Notes: a model not told the origin generated them from the letters alone. A stretch of DNA of 7,803 nucleotides from an uncultured Sutterella sp. (GCA_900770335.1 CAAGKD010000054.1:1-7803), one strand, 5' to 3'. Counted from the stretch's first letter, positions 1 to 7,244 are shown. Program-made: numbers and translations.

Positions 1-21
1 GCCGGCCGCGCATCGGCCGGC
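1..21. repeat. Perfect 8-bp GC-rich inverted repeat downstream of fdhD
   Basis: GCCGGCCG (1-8) and CGGCCGGC (14-21) are perfect reverse complements around the 5-base loop CGCAT. The repeat lies just past the A-run at 25-30, which is a T-run on the minus strand, so for fdhD transcripts the U-tract comes before this hairpin and not after it. It is therefore not itself a standard terminator in either direction. It may stabilise the 3' end or belong to the next gene outside the window. Confidence 0.5.
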
Positions 22-24
22 CCG

Positions 25-48
25 AAAAAACCTGGGCGTCAGGCCCGG
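25..48 (-). terminator. Probable Rho-independent terminator of the fdh operon
   Basis: Read on the minus strand, CCGGGC (48-43) can pair with GCCC plus GG (37-34 and 32-31), with one bulged A at 33. The loop is CTGAC, and TTTTTT follows at once (30-25). The fdhD stop codon TGA (41-39) sits in the loop, so the terminator overlaps the end of the gene. The stem is short and has a bulge, but its position at the end of the operon and the clean U-run support the call. Confidence 0.5.
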
Positions 49-932
49 CTTCCGAGGCCGATCAGGCGCTCGGGGTGCGAATAGACGTTCGCTCGTCCGC
101 GGCGGCAGAACGCCGCGAGCGTGACGCCCGCCTTCTCGGCGACCTCGATCGCCAGAGCCGTCGGCGCGGACACGGCGAAGATGATCTCGACACCGCACAT
201 CGCGGCCTTCTGAACCATCTCGTAGGAGGCGCGGGAGCTGATGACGAGCGCCCCCTGCGCCCAGCCGCGGCGGGCGCGCAGGCCGAGGAGCTTGTCGAGG
301 GCCACGTGCCGGCCCACGTCCTCCGCGCCGCCCGCGAGCGACCCGTCGGGGTTGACCCAGGCCGCGGCGTGCGTGCAGCCCGTGAGGGCTCCGAGGCGCT
401 CGATGCGCTTGAGGTACTCGAGCGCCCCCTCGTAGTGCACGAGGTCAAAGGTCTGCGTCATGCCCACGCGCGGCGTGGGGCGCACGGCCCCCTCGAGCGA
501 GTCGACGCCGCAGATGCCGCAGCCCGTGCGGCCGGCCATCGAACGGCGATGGTCCTTGAGGCGCCAGAAGCACTCCGACGAGATCGTGAGCTCGACCGTC
601 CGGCCGCCCCGGCAGCCCTCATGCACCTCGATGTCGCGGATGTCCTCGAGCGAGTCGACTATCCCTTCGGCGAGGGAGAACCCCACGGCGAAGTCCTCGA
701 GCATCGAGGGGGTCGTCATCATGACGACGTGCGAGATGCCGTTGTAGGCGATCGCGACCGGGATCTCCTCGGCCACCCAGTCGGTGTCCGGGCCCGAGGT
801 CGCGCCGGCGATGCGCGTGATCGCAACCTCGCGCGAGCCGAGGGCGCCCGGCGCGGGGTCGGCGGCCATCGAGGTCTCGCCCGCGCAGAAGGTTCCGGGA
901 AGGAATCCGGAGGGGAGCTGGAGGTCTTTCAT
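39..932 (-). CDS. fdhD: Formate dehydrogenase accessory sulfurtransferase FdhD
   Basis: This 297-residue cytoplasmic protein is a full-length FdhD; E. coli FdhD is about 277 residues. In the known family it takes sulfur from the cysteine desulfurase IscS and places it on the Mo-bis-MGD cofactor of formate dehydrogenase, without which the enzyme is inactive. Visible hallmarks are the GCGICG motif with the sulfur-carrying pair C138/C141, TGCTHAAA (184-191), EDVGRHVALDK (204-214, cofactor-binding region), SSRASYEMVQK (232-242) and the C-terminal FCRRGRANVYSHPERL stretch (275-290). The start is supported by AAAGGA seven bases upstream. An N-terminal extension of about 30 residues before REVAITR is poorly conserved in type. 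It is the last gene of the minus-strand cluster, 88 bases after fdhE, and that gap holds only short GC hairpins (for example 981-985 with 994-998). Confidence 0.96.
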   Translation of the reverse strand: MKDLQLPSGFLPGTFCAGETSMAADPAPGALGSREVAITRIAGATSGPDTDWVAEEIPVAIAYNGISHVVMMTTPSMLEDFAVGFSLAEGIVDSLEDIRDIEVHEGCRGGRTVELTISSECFWRLKDHRRSMAGRTGCGICGVDSLEGAVRPTPRVGMTQTFDLVHYEGALEYLKRIERLGALTGCTHAAAWVNPDGSLAGGAEDVGRHVALDKLLGLRARRGWAQGALVISSRASYEMVQKAAMCGVEIIFAVSAPTALAIEVAEKAGVTLAAFCRRGRANVYSHPERLIGLGSRA

Positions 933-1020
933 CGGAGTGTCCTTTCTTTTCTTCCTGTGAGGCCGCCGGGCGGCTCGCCGTCCGCGGGGTCGTGCGGAGC
1001 GGAGCCGGCGCGCCCGGAAA

Positions 1021-1989
1021 TCAGTGCAGGCCCTTGCCCGGGCCGCGGCCGGCCATCGTGGCGTCGCCGGCCTTCATGACCTTGCCCGGCACCGTGCCCT
1101 CGGCGAGGGCCTGCCCGTAGGCCTCCTCAAGGCCCGTGAGGACGATCGCCTCAACGTCGGCGTTGAAGGTGAGCTCGTCGCCCGCGGCGAAGAGCGTCGG
1201 CATTGCGGCGTGGCAGCTCGCGCACACGTGCAGGCGGTGCGTGTCGTCCTGCGCGTCGCTCACGTAGGAGAGCTCGCTCATGACGGCGTCGCCGCAGCGC
1301 GCGCAGCGGATGCGCTCGAAGGTCCAGAAGGCGCCGCAGCAGCCGCAGTAGAGACGCTTGACGTTGCCGTTCTTCGGAGTGGAGGCGACCGCGGCCACGT
1401 CGGGCTCGGCGCCGCACGCGAAGCACGTCGTGCGGCGGTCCCAGGAGGCGGCGTCGACCTCCAGGTTGAGGAGCCTGCGCGAGACGGCCGTCCCGAAGGC
1501 GTCAAGGTACGCGCGCAGCGTCATGCCGAGCACGGGGAGGACCCACATGTCAAGGAGCTGAGCGTTGACGCCCCGGGTCATGGTCTCGGCGGCGGCGAGG
1601 GCCTCGAGGGGGCTCTTCGCCGCTCGGCTCACGAAGGCCTCCGAGGCGAAGGGCGCCCAGTCGAAGGCCCGGGCGGCCGCGTTGAAGGCCTCGTCGCCCT
1701 TGAGCGAGGCGAGCAGCGTCTCGCCCATGAGGGCGAGATTCTTCGCGAAGGACTCGGGATTGATCGCGACGAGGCCGCGCGAGAGAAGCGTCTCGCCGCC
1801 CCGGCCGGCCTCGAGGATCTCCGCGTCCGAGGGCTCGCGCAGAACCTTCACGTCGTCCTCGCCCATCGTGTTGGCGAGCTCGGCGGCCTTGAGCATCAGG
1901 GGCCCGAAGAGCGTGAGGCGATTGCGGACGTCCTCGTCCTTGTAGGCGCGGTAGCGCGCGAGGGCGCGCTCGATCGACTTCGGGGTCAT
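1021..1989 (-). CDS. fdhE: Formate dehydrogenase accessory protein FdhE
   Basis: This 322-residue soluble protein is of the FdhE family (E. coli about 309 residues), a cytoplasmic factor that binds the Tat-exported catalytic subunit and is needed for active respiratory formate dehydrogenase. The N-terminal two thirds are helical. The C-terminal part carries four CxxC pairs: C189/C192, C215/C218 (with an extra C217), C229/C232 and C256/C259. This is the rubredoxin-like metal-binding arrangement known for the family. The last pair reads CASCH, a chance match to the heme c motif; there is no signal peptide, so I do not read it as a cytochrome. A glycine-rich tail (about 300-322, ending GRGPGKGLH) is longer than usual. 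AGAAGGA (2006-2000) lies ten bases before the ATG. It is 262 bases after fdnI and 88 bases before fdhD, and probably forms a maturation pair with fdhD. Confidence 0.93.
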   Translation of the reverse strand: MTPKSIERALARYRAYKDEDVRNRLTLFGPLMLKAAELANTMGEDDVKVLREPSDAEILEAGRGGETLLSRGLVAINPESFAKNLALMGETLLASLKGDEAFNAAARAFDWAPFASEAFVSRAAKSPLEALAAAETMTRGVNAQLLDMWVLPVLGMTLRAYLDAFGTAVSRRLLNLEVDAASWDRRTTCFACGAEPDVAAVASTPKNGNVKRLYCGCCGAFWTFERIRCARCGDAVMSELSYVSDAQDDTHRLHVCASCHAAMPTLFAAGDELTFNADVEAIVLTGLEEAYGQALAEGTVPGKVMKAGDATMAGRGPGKGLH

Positions 1990-2034
1990 GCTGGCTGGTT
2001 CCTTCTCAATTGCCCGCTTTCGGGGGCGGCGCGG

Positions 2035-2059
2035 GGATCCGGCTTTTCGGATCCGGCTT
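2035..2059. repeat. 11-bp tandem direct repeat containing an inverted repeat
   Basis: GGATCCGGCTT occurs at 2035-2045 and again at 2049-2059, a period of 14 bases. Because GGATCC is itself palindromic, the unit also forms a hairpin: GGATCCG (2035-2041), loop GCTTTT, CGGATCC (2048-2054). It lies about 45 bases upstream of the fdhE start codon. Function unknown; it could be an mRNA structure or the remains of a small duplication. Confidence 0.6.
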
Positions 2060-2173
2060 CGCGCATTCTCTCAGAGTCCGCCGCGGAGTGCGCTTCGCGC
2101 GCCTCTCGCCGCAGCGATCACCCTGGAGGCCTTCGGGCTTGTTGTGATTGTTCTGCTTTTCTCTCCCGCCCGG

Positions 2174-2202
2174 CGGGGAGCCCCTTGCGGTTGGGCTCCC
2201 CG
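2174..2202. repeat. Perfect 10-bp inverted repeat after fdnI
   Basis: CGGGGAGCCC (2174-2183) and GGGCTCCCCG (2193-2202) pair perfectly around the nine-base loop CTTGCGGTT. It starts about 50 bases after the fdnI stop codon. On the minus strand it is followed by CCGGGCGGGAGAG and then an A-rich run, not a U-run, so it is not a standard intrinsic terminator. A strong stem here would shield the 3' end of an fdnGHI message from exonucleases; this is inference. Confidence 0.65.
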
Positions 2203-2252
2203 ACGAGCGGGGGAATCGGTCCCTTCGTACTGTCAGGAACGCTTCGAAGTCA

Positions 2253-2972
2253 TCACTTCTTGTCGTTCTCGACGGTCACGTTGCGGCCGCTCGTGAGCTC
2301 CTCGTTGGCCCAGTAGCCCCAGTGGTAGAGGGCGTCGGACTCGCTCACCTTGCCGTCGCCGAACATGATGCGCGCCGTTCCCTTGTAGGGCTCGAAGATG
2401 CCCGCGCCGAGGTAGATGTGCGCGATGCCGACGATGGTCGTGAGGGCGAAGAAGATGTCGTGGAGCAGACGCGCCCAAAGGAGCGTGTCGGAGTTGAACT
2501 CGACCTTCATGCCGCCCGAGGGCAGCAGCCCCGTGTTGAGCCACAGGATCATGCCGGTGATGGCCATGATGATGCAGAAGAACACGAGCGCGCCGTCAGC
2601 GAGGCGCTGCGCGGACTTGACGTGATGCTGAGGGGGCATGTGGAACTTCGAGGGCATGAAGAGGTAGAAGGGGAACTTCATGGCCCACGTGTAGTCGTCC
2701 TTGTCCCACTTGCCGAAGATGTCGTCGCGGAACATGTGAATGCACCCCTTGGGCGACATCAGCATGGCGATGATCGGCACCAGGATGAACGGGATCGCGA
2801 TGATGCGGTGCAGCATGCGCATGGTGTTCGTGAAGGCGCCTCCCATCACCGAGCCGCCGAGCTCGGGCCAGAAGACGAACAGGCCGGTCACCGAGAGCAG
2901 GATGCAGGTGACGGCAACCACGCCGTGGGTGACTCGCGTCAGAAGCGAGTGACGCTGGATGTAACGGGTCAT
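2253..2972 (-). CDS. fdnI: Formate dehydrogenase cytochrome b556 (gamma) subunit
   Basis: This 239-residue integral membrane protein anchors the complex and passes electrons from the beta subunit to quinone through two b hemes; E. coli FdnI is 217 residues. Four hydrophobic segments are visible at about 14-36, 53-72, 124-146 and 168-190. Histidines at H16, H55, H171 and H185 keep the spacing (39 and 14 residues) of the four heme ligands of E. coli FdnI as I recall them (18, 57, 155, 169), so both hemes should be present. The loop between segments 2 and 3 (about 73-123) is hydrophilic and histidine-rich near HMPPQHH (111-117). The segment after helix 4 (FEPYKGTARIMFGDGKVS, 193-210) matches the family's cytoplasmic tail. 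AGGAG lies six bases before the ATG, and only 12 bases separate it from fdnH, so the two are co-transcribed. fdoI and fdhC are equivalent names. Confidence 0.94.
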   Translation of the reverse strand: MTRYIQRHSLLTRVTHGVVAVTCILLSVTGLFVFWPELGGSVMGGAFTNTMRMLHRIIAIPFILVPIIAMLMSPKGCIHMFRDDIFGKWDKDDYTWAMKFPFYLFMPSKFHMPPQHHVKSAQRLADGALVFFCIIMAITGMILWLNTGLLPSGGMKVEFNSDTLLWARLLHDIFFALTTIVGIAHIYLGAGIFEPYKGTARIMFGDGKVSESDALYHWGYWANEELTSGRNVTVENDKK

Positions 2973-2984
2973 GTGTGTCTCCTG

Positions 2985-3887
2985 TTAACGGGCCTTTCCG
3001 GCCTTCTGAGCCTTGCGAACGGCCTCGGACTCGGCTTCCGCGAGAGCGCGCTGCTCCGGCGTCCAGCTGGCCTTGGCCTCCTCGAGCGTGACCTCCTTCC
3101 TGCGATACCCGAGGTTCGCGAGGAAGGATACGGCGAGCGCGCCGACGACCGCGGCGGCGCCGACGGCCGTGATCGGCTTGACGAGTCCGATCGTGTTGAG
3201 GACCTCCTTGGGCTTGGGATCGGTCGGCAGACCGTAGGCCTCGTGGCCGAGCTGGCAGACCTGGATGACGTGCAGGCCGCCGCACTCGGTCTCGCCGTAC
3301 ACCTCTGCCTTGTCAAAGCCCTTCTTCTTGAGGAACGCGACGCGCTCGTGCGCCTTCTTGAGCATCTCCTCGCGCGGCCCGAAGAACAGCGCCTCGGGCT
3401 GGCAGGCGTGCACGCAGGCGGGCTTGCCGCCCTCCTCGATGCGGTCCATGCAGAGGGTGCACTTGTCGATGCGGCCGTCGGTCGGACGGAAGCGCGGCAC
3501 GTCGAACGGGCAGGCGGCCTGGCAGAAGGTGCAGCCGTTGCACTTGTCCGTGTCGTACTCGACGACGCCGTTCTCGTTCTTCGAGAGGGCGCCCGAGGAG
3601 CAGGCGGACACGCAGCCCGCGTCCGTGCAGTGGTAGCACGAGCGGCGGCCGATCGCCCAGTCGATCGGGTGGAACTTGTTGCCCGAGGGCTTCTCATCAA
3701 AGGTCATGATGAGGCGGGTGTTGCCGTTGAGGTCCATCGGGCTCTGGTAGGAGCCCGTGAACTTGTTCGCGTTCATACCGAGCGGCGCCGGAAGGACGTT
3801 CCACTCCTTGCACGCGACCTGGCAGCCTCGGCAGCCGGTGCAGTGCGAGGCGTCAAAGAGCATCGCGACTTCTTTCGTATTTGCCAT
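2985..3887 (-). CDS. fdnH: Formate dehydrogenase iron-sulfur (beta) subunit
   Basis: This 300-residue electron-transfer subunit (also called FdxH or FdoH; E. coli FdnH is 294 residues) carries four [4Fe-4S] clusters linking the catalytic subunit to cytochrome b. The sixteen ligand cysteines are visible in four groups: C16/C19/C22/C26, C84/C87/C92/C96, C116/C119/C122/C126 and C143/C146/C158/C162. A single hydrophobic helix at about 238-258 (starting KPITAVGAAAVV) matches the family's C-terminal transmembrane anchor, and a charged tail of some 40 residues follows. There is no signal peptide, as expected for a subunit exported by riding on the Tat signal of the alpha subunit. AAGGAG (3902-3897) lies nine bases before the ATG. 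The gap to fdnG is 31 bases. Confidence 0.96.
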   Translation of the reverse strand: MANTKEVAMLFDASHCTGCRGCQVACKEWNVLPAPLGMNANKFTGSYQSPMDLNGNTRLIMTFDEKPSGNKFHPIDWAIGRRSCYHCTDAGCVSACSSGALSKNENGVVEYDTDKCNGCTFCQAACPFDVPRFRPTDGRIDKCTLCMDRIEEGGKPACVHACQPEALFFGPREEMLKKAHERVAFLKKKGFDKAEVYGETECGGLHVIQVCQLGHEAYGLPTDPKPKEVLNTIGLVKPITAVGAAAVVGALAVSFLANLGYRRKEVTLEEAKASWTPEQRALAEAESEAVRKAQKAGKAR

Positions 3888-3918
3888 TTGGGTTGTCTCC
3901 TTGTCGTGGGTCCGCCGG

Positions 3919-6900
3919 TCAGGCCGCCTTCTCGATGTTCACGAGGAAGACCTTGTATTCCGGGATGAAGCTGTTCGGATCAGCCACGTTCGGGGTGAGG
4001 TCGTTGATGTTGTCGCCCGTGGCGAAGGTGCCGGCCCACGAGAAGTGGTGGGGCAGGCCGACCACGTGCGTGAGCTTGCCGTCGATCATCATCGGCTTGA
4101 TGCGGATCGTGACGAGCGCATAGACCGTGACGTCGCCGCGGTTGTTCCAGACGCGGACCTTGTCGCCGCTCTTGATGCCCTTCTCGGCCGCAAGCTCCTC
4201 GGAGATCTCGATGAAGTTGACGCCGATGAGCTCGTTGAGCCACGGGATGCAGCGCGTCTGCGTGCCGGTCTGCCAGTGCTCGGTGACCGAGTACGTGGTC
4301 GCGACGTACGGGAACTGCTCCTTCTTGCCGCGCTTCGTCGACGGATCGTTGAAGAAGAGCGCGCAGGGGTTCTGCTCGGCGTTGTTGAGAAGGTTCTTCG
4401 TCGGCGATTCGAACGGCTCGAAGTGCTCGGGCATCGGACCGTCGCCCATCGAGTACGCGAAGAGGCGGGCGTTCTGCTCCCAGGTCATGAAGAAGGCGTT
4501 GTTGTCCGGGGCCTTGGACGAGTTGAAGTCGCCCTGGTCGTTCTGGATCCACTTGCCGTCCTTCCACTCGACGAGCACCTTGTCGGGGTTCCAGGGACGG
4601 CCCTTCGGGTCGGCCGAGGCGCGGTTGTAGAGGATGCGGCGGTTGGCCGGCCAGGAGAAGGACCACTGCGGGAAGAGTCCGAGGCCGGTCGGGTCGCTCT
4701 TGGAGCGGCGCGCGAGGGGCTGCTTCATCGGGTCGAGCTTGTCGGCCTCGTTGTTGTAGTAGCCCGAGTAGATCCACATGCCGCAGGCGGTCGTGCCGTC
4801 GGCGCCGAGCTTGGCGTAGCCCGGGAGGAGCTTCTTCGTATCCCACTCGTATCCGTTGATGGCCCAGCACACGGCGCGGATGTCGTACTTGCCGTCGATC
4901 TTGTAGTCCATGTTTGCCTTCAGGATCGGATCGGGGTAGACGCCGCCTTCCTTCTGATAGAGCTCGCGGATCTTCGCGAAGAGGATCTCGATGATCTCGA
5001 AGTCGCTCTTGCACTCGCCCGGCGGGAGGATGCCCTGCTGGCGCCACTGCACCCAGCGGCCGGAGTTGGAGATCGAGCCCGTCTTCTCATAGATGAGGGC
5101 GGCCGGGAGGAAGTACACCTCGGTGTTGATCTCCTCGGGCTTCATGTCCGGAGCCTTCCAGAAGGAGGCGGTCTCGGTGACGAACCAGTCCGCGACGACC
5201 ATCCAGTCGAGCTTGGCCATGGCGTTGCGGGCGAACTTGGCGTTCGGGGTCGAGTGCGCCGGGTTCATGCCCCAGGCGAAGTAGCCCTTGATCTTGCCGT
5301 CGCGCATCATGTGGAACGTCGGAATCGTCGTCCAGGCCGAGGCGGGCAGGCGCGGGCCGATCTTCGGGAGCATCTCCCAGCCGTAGTCGTTCTCGAAGGT
5401 GGCGTTCTCGCCGAAGAACTCCTTGAGGAACGACACGATGAACTTGGGCTTGTTGGAGTAGTAGCCGGCGGCGTAAGCCTCCTTGTGGCAGTAGTCCGCG
5501 AGCGTGAGGTGTTTCGGAACGGCCGGCCACTTGAGGTAGCCCGGCAGGTCCGGAACCGTGCAGGCCACGTCCGTGGCGCCCTGAACGTTCGGCTCGCCGC
5601 GCAGCGCGTTGATGCCGCCGCCCGGAACGCCGACGTTGCCGAGCAGGAGCTGCACGATGCACATCGCGCGGCAGTTCTGCGAGCCGTAGGTGTGCTGCGT
5701 CTGGCCGAGGGCGTAGAGGATCGCGCCCGCCTTGCCCGGCTTGCCCGTGGAGGCGAAGACGTCCCAGATGCGCTTCATCACCTCAATGTCCATGCCCGTG
5801 ACCTTCGAGACGATCTCGGGGGTGTAGCGCGCGTAGTGGCGCTTGAGGACGTTGATCACGCACAGGGGGTTCTGAAGCGTCATGTCGCGCTTCAGGACCT
5901 CAAGCTCGGGCGGCTCGAACTTCGGCGTGCCGGGCTTGTTCACCCAGGCGTACTCGCCGCCCGGGGTCGTGTCCCACTTCTCGACCTGGTCGTAGTCGTA
6001 GCCCCAGGTCTTGTCCGAGTAGGTCTTCGTCTTCGGATCCCAGCCCGAGAAGAGGCCCGTGTTGGGGTCGTACTTGTAGTCCGGACGCAGCAGGCACGCG
6101 GCATTCGTGTAGTTGAGGACGTACTCCTCCTGGTAGAGGTGATTCGTCAGGATGTAGTTGATCAGGCCGCCGTAGAACGCGATGTCCGTGCCCGGACGGA
6201 TCGGGCTGTAGATGTCGGCGTTCTTCGCCGAGCGCGTGAAGCGCGGGTCGACGACGATCCACGTGCCGCCCTTGTCCTGCGCGCGCTGGACCCAGCGGGC
6301 GGAGACGGGGTGGTTCTCGACGTTGTTCGAGCCGCACGTGAGAATGACGTCGGCGTTGGCGAAGTCGCAGTAGTGCGAGGTCATCGAGCCGCGGCCGAAG
6401 GACGGAGCGAGGCCCGCGACGGTCGAGGAGTGGCACACGCGCGTCTGGTTGTCGATCGCGATGGAGCCGAGGACGCGGGTGAACTTCTGCAGCAGCCAGC
6501 ACTCCTCGTTGTTGACCTGGGAGCCGCCGAGGACGGCGAAGCCCTCGCAGCGGTTGACGGTGATGCCGTCCTCAACCTGCACGAAGGTCTCGTCGCGGGT
6601 CTTCTTCACATGGCGGGCGATGCCTTCGATCGCCTCCTCCCAGCTGATGCGCTCCCAGTCCTTGCTGCCCGGGCGGCGGACCATCGGGTAAAGGACGCGG
6701 CCGGGGTTGAGCTGAACCTTGCGGTCCTCGGTGACGATGTTGCGCAGGCCCCAGAGGCCGGCGCCCTTCGGGCACAGGCCGCCCAGGTTCACCGGATGGT
6801 CCGGATCGCCCTCGATGTTGATGAGCTCGCCGTTGCGCGCCGAGACGATCGTGCCGCAGCCGCCGGAGCAGTAGCAGCAGATGTTGAACGCTTCCTGGAC

Positions 6901-7029
6901 GTTCGCGAGCTTGTAGGGCTTCTTGCTCACGGGGGCGGCCATGGCGGCGGTGCTTGCAAGACCGGCCGCAACCGGGGAAGCGCCGAGCATGAGGCCGCGC
7001 TTCAGAAAACTTCTGCGGGAGACTTCCAT
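3919..7029 (-). CDS. fdnG: Formate dehydrogenase catalytic (alpha) subunit, cysteine form
   Basis: This 1036-residue molybdopterin subunit (FdnG/FdoG/FdhA; E. coli FdnG about 1015) oxidises formate to CO2 on the periplasmic side. The N-terminus MEVSRRSFLK is a textbook Tat signal, followed by a hydrophobic stretch and a likely AMA/A cleavage near residue 31. A [4Fe-4S] motif follows (C51, C54, C58, C86), then the electron-relay lysine K88 in CPKGA. The active site reads RVCH, with C199 and H200 where E. coli has selenocysteine-His; the codon is TGC (6435-6433), not TGA. The conserved arginine is R477 in NALRGEPN. The molybdopterin dinucleotide-binding domain covers about 910-1030 and ends in the typical VNIEK. 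The frame is open upstream to 7440, but the Tat motif and AAGGAGG (7040-7034), four bases before the ATG, fix the start at 7029. Confidence 0.97.
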   Translation of the reverse strand: MEVSRRSFLKRGLMLGASPVAAGLASTAAMAAPVSKKPYKLANVQEAFNICCYCSGGCGTIVSARNGELINIEGDPDHPVNLGGLCPKGAGLWGLRNIVTEDRKVQLNPGRVLYPMVRRPGSKDWERISWEEAIEGIARHVKKTRDETFVQVEDGITVNRCEGFAVLGGSQVNNEECWLLQKFTRVLGSIAIDNQTRVCHSSTVAGLAPSFGRGSMTSHYCDFANADVILTCGSNNVENHPVSARWVQRAQDKGGTWIVVDPRFTRSAKNADIYSPIRPGTDIAFYGGLINYILTNHLYQEEYVLNYTNAACLLRPDYKYDPNTGLFSGWDPKTKTYSDKTWGYDYDQVEKWDTTPGGEYAWVNKPGTPKFEPPELEVLKRDMTLQNPLCVINVLKRHYARYTPEIVSKVTGMDIEVMKRIWDVFASTGKPGKAGAILYALGQTQHTYGSQNCRAMCIVQLLLGNVGVPGGGINALRGEPNVQGATDVACTVPDLPGYLKWPAVPKHLTLADYCHKEAYAAGYYSNKPKFIVSFLKEFFGENATFENDYGWEMLPKIGPRLPASAWTTIPTFHMMRDGKIKGYFAWGMNPAHSTPNAKFARNAMAKLDWMVVADWFVTETASFWKAPDMKPEEINTEVYFLPAALIYEKTGSISNSGRWVQWRQQGILPPGECKSDFEIIEILFAKIRELYQKEGGVYPDPILKANMDYKIDGKYDIRAVCWAINGYEWDTKKLLPGYAKLGADGTTACGMWIYSGYYNNEADKLDPMKQPLARRSKSDPTGLGLFPQWSFSWPANRRILYNRASADPKGRPWNPDKVLVEWKDGKWIQNDQGDFNSSKAPDNNAFFMTWEQNARLFAYSMGDGPMPEHFEPFESPTKNLLNNAEQNPCALFFNDPSTKRGKKEQFPYVATTYSVTEHWQTGTQTRCIPWLNELIGVNFIEISEELAAEKGIKSGDKVRVWNNRGDVTVYALVTIRIKPMMIDGKLTHVVGLPHHFSWAGTFATGDNINDLTPNVADPNSFIPEYKVFLVNIEKAA

Positions 7030-7238
7030 GTGTCCTCCTTCTGGGAGTGTGCTTGTCGGGTGAGTTCCGGCCGCCTCTCTCGTCCAGGAGCCCCAGAAGG
7101 GGTGGAGCTCGCTCGGCGGGGAGCCGGAAGGGTCGATTCGGAGCGCAGTCCCTGCGGAAACCGGAGTCGGCGTCCTGCGAAACGCCTCTTGGAGAGGGAC
7201 GGCGCGCAACGGATTCTCTTCGCCCCGCCCGGGGGCAT
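7002..7238 (-). CDS. Possible 78-codon leader ORF overlapping fdnG start
   Basis: An ATG at 7238 follows a strong Shine-Dalgarno sequence, GAGGAGG (7249-7243), with four bases between. The context GGAGGA-N2-CATG is the same as that of fdnG itself. The frame runs 78 codons and stops 28 bases inside fdnG, in a different frame, which would allow translational coupling. The product is very rich in arginine, proline and serine, with no domain, signal or membrane segment that I recognise, and looks like what any open frame in GC-rich DNA would encode. A stem-loop (7244-7211) covers the end of its Shine-Dalgarno sequence and its start codon. It may be a regulatory leader whose translation matters more than its product, or not a gene at all. 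Confidence 0.2.
   Translation of the reverse strand: MPPGGAKRIRCAPSLSKRRFAGRRLRFPQGLRSESTLPAPRRASSTPSGAPGRERRPELTRQAHSQKEDTWKSPAEVF
7034..7100 (-). promoter_or_regulatory. Shine-Dalgarno-masking inverted repeat before fdnG
   Basis: The fdnG ribosome binding site is AAGGAGG (7040-7034). The nine bases CCCAGAAGG (7045-7037), which include its AAGG, are perfectly complementary to CCTTCTGGG (7100-7092) upstream in the same transcript, leaving a loop of about 46 bases; a tenth G-U pair (7091/7046) is possible. The upstream arm can instead close on itself as CCCC-TTCT-GGGG (7102-7091). The two folds exclude each other, which is the usual logic of a translational switch. This pairing is seen in the sequence; its use in the cell is inference. 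Confidence 0.4.
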
Positions 7239-7244
7239 GAATCC
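7211..7244 (-). promoter_or_regulatory. Two-part stem-loop in the fdnG leader
   Basis: On the minus strand GGATTC (7244-7239) pairs with GAATCC (7216-7211). An asymmetric internal loop separates this from an inner stem GCCCC (7236-7232) with GGGGC (7226-7222) around a five-base loop. Eleven perfect pairs in all make it the best local structure in the leader. It covers the last two Gs of the GAGGAGG sequence and the ATG at 7238, so it could control that second translation start. I could not match it to a known riboswitch family by eye. Confidence 0.4.

Larger units (their letters stand above)
1990..2252. other. Hairpin-bearing spacer between fdnI and fdhE
   Basis: This stretch separates the structural genes from the maturation genes and holds no convincing gene. 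It contains a perfect 10-bp inverted repeat (2174-2183 with 2193-2202), a 7-bp inverted repeat (2035-2041 with 2048-2054), a weak stem CCCG/CGGG (2013-2016 with 2021-2024) just upstream of the fdhE ribosome binding site, and the small GCGC/GCGC stem near 2090-2100. None is followed by a U-run on the minus strand, so I find no intrinsic terminator, and I see no good minus-strand promoter. It may tune the amount of fdhED relative to fdnGHI through RNA processing or stability. Confidence 0.5.

Noticed and set aside
1207..1224. FdhE as a c-type cytochrome because of CASCH
   Set aside because: There is no signal peptide or membrane anchor, and the motif falls exactly where FdhE proteins have their fourth CxxC metal-binding pair.
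2174..2202. Intrinsic terminator between fdnI and fdhE
   Set aside because: The stem is strong, but neither strand has a T-run after it; the minus strand continues GC-rich and then A-rich.
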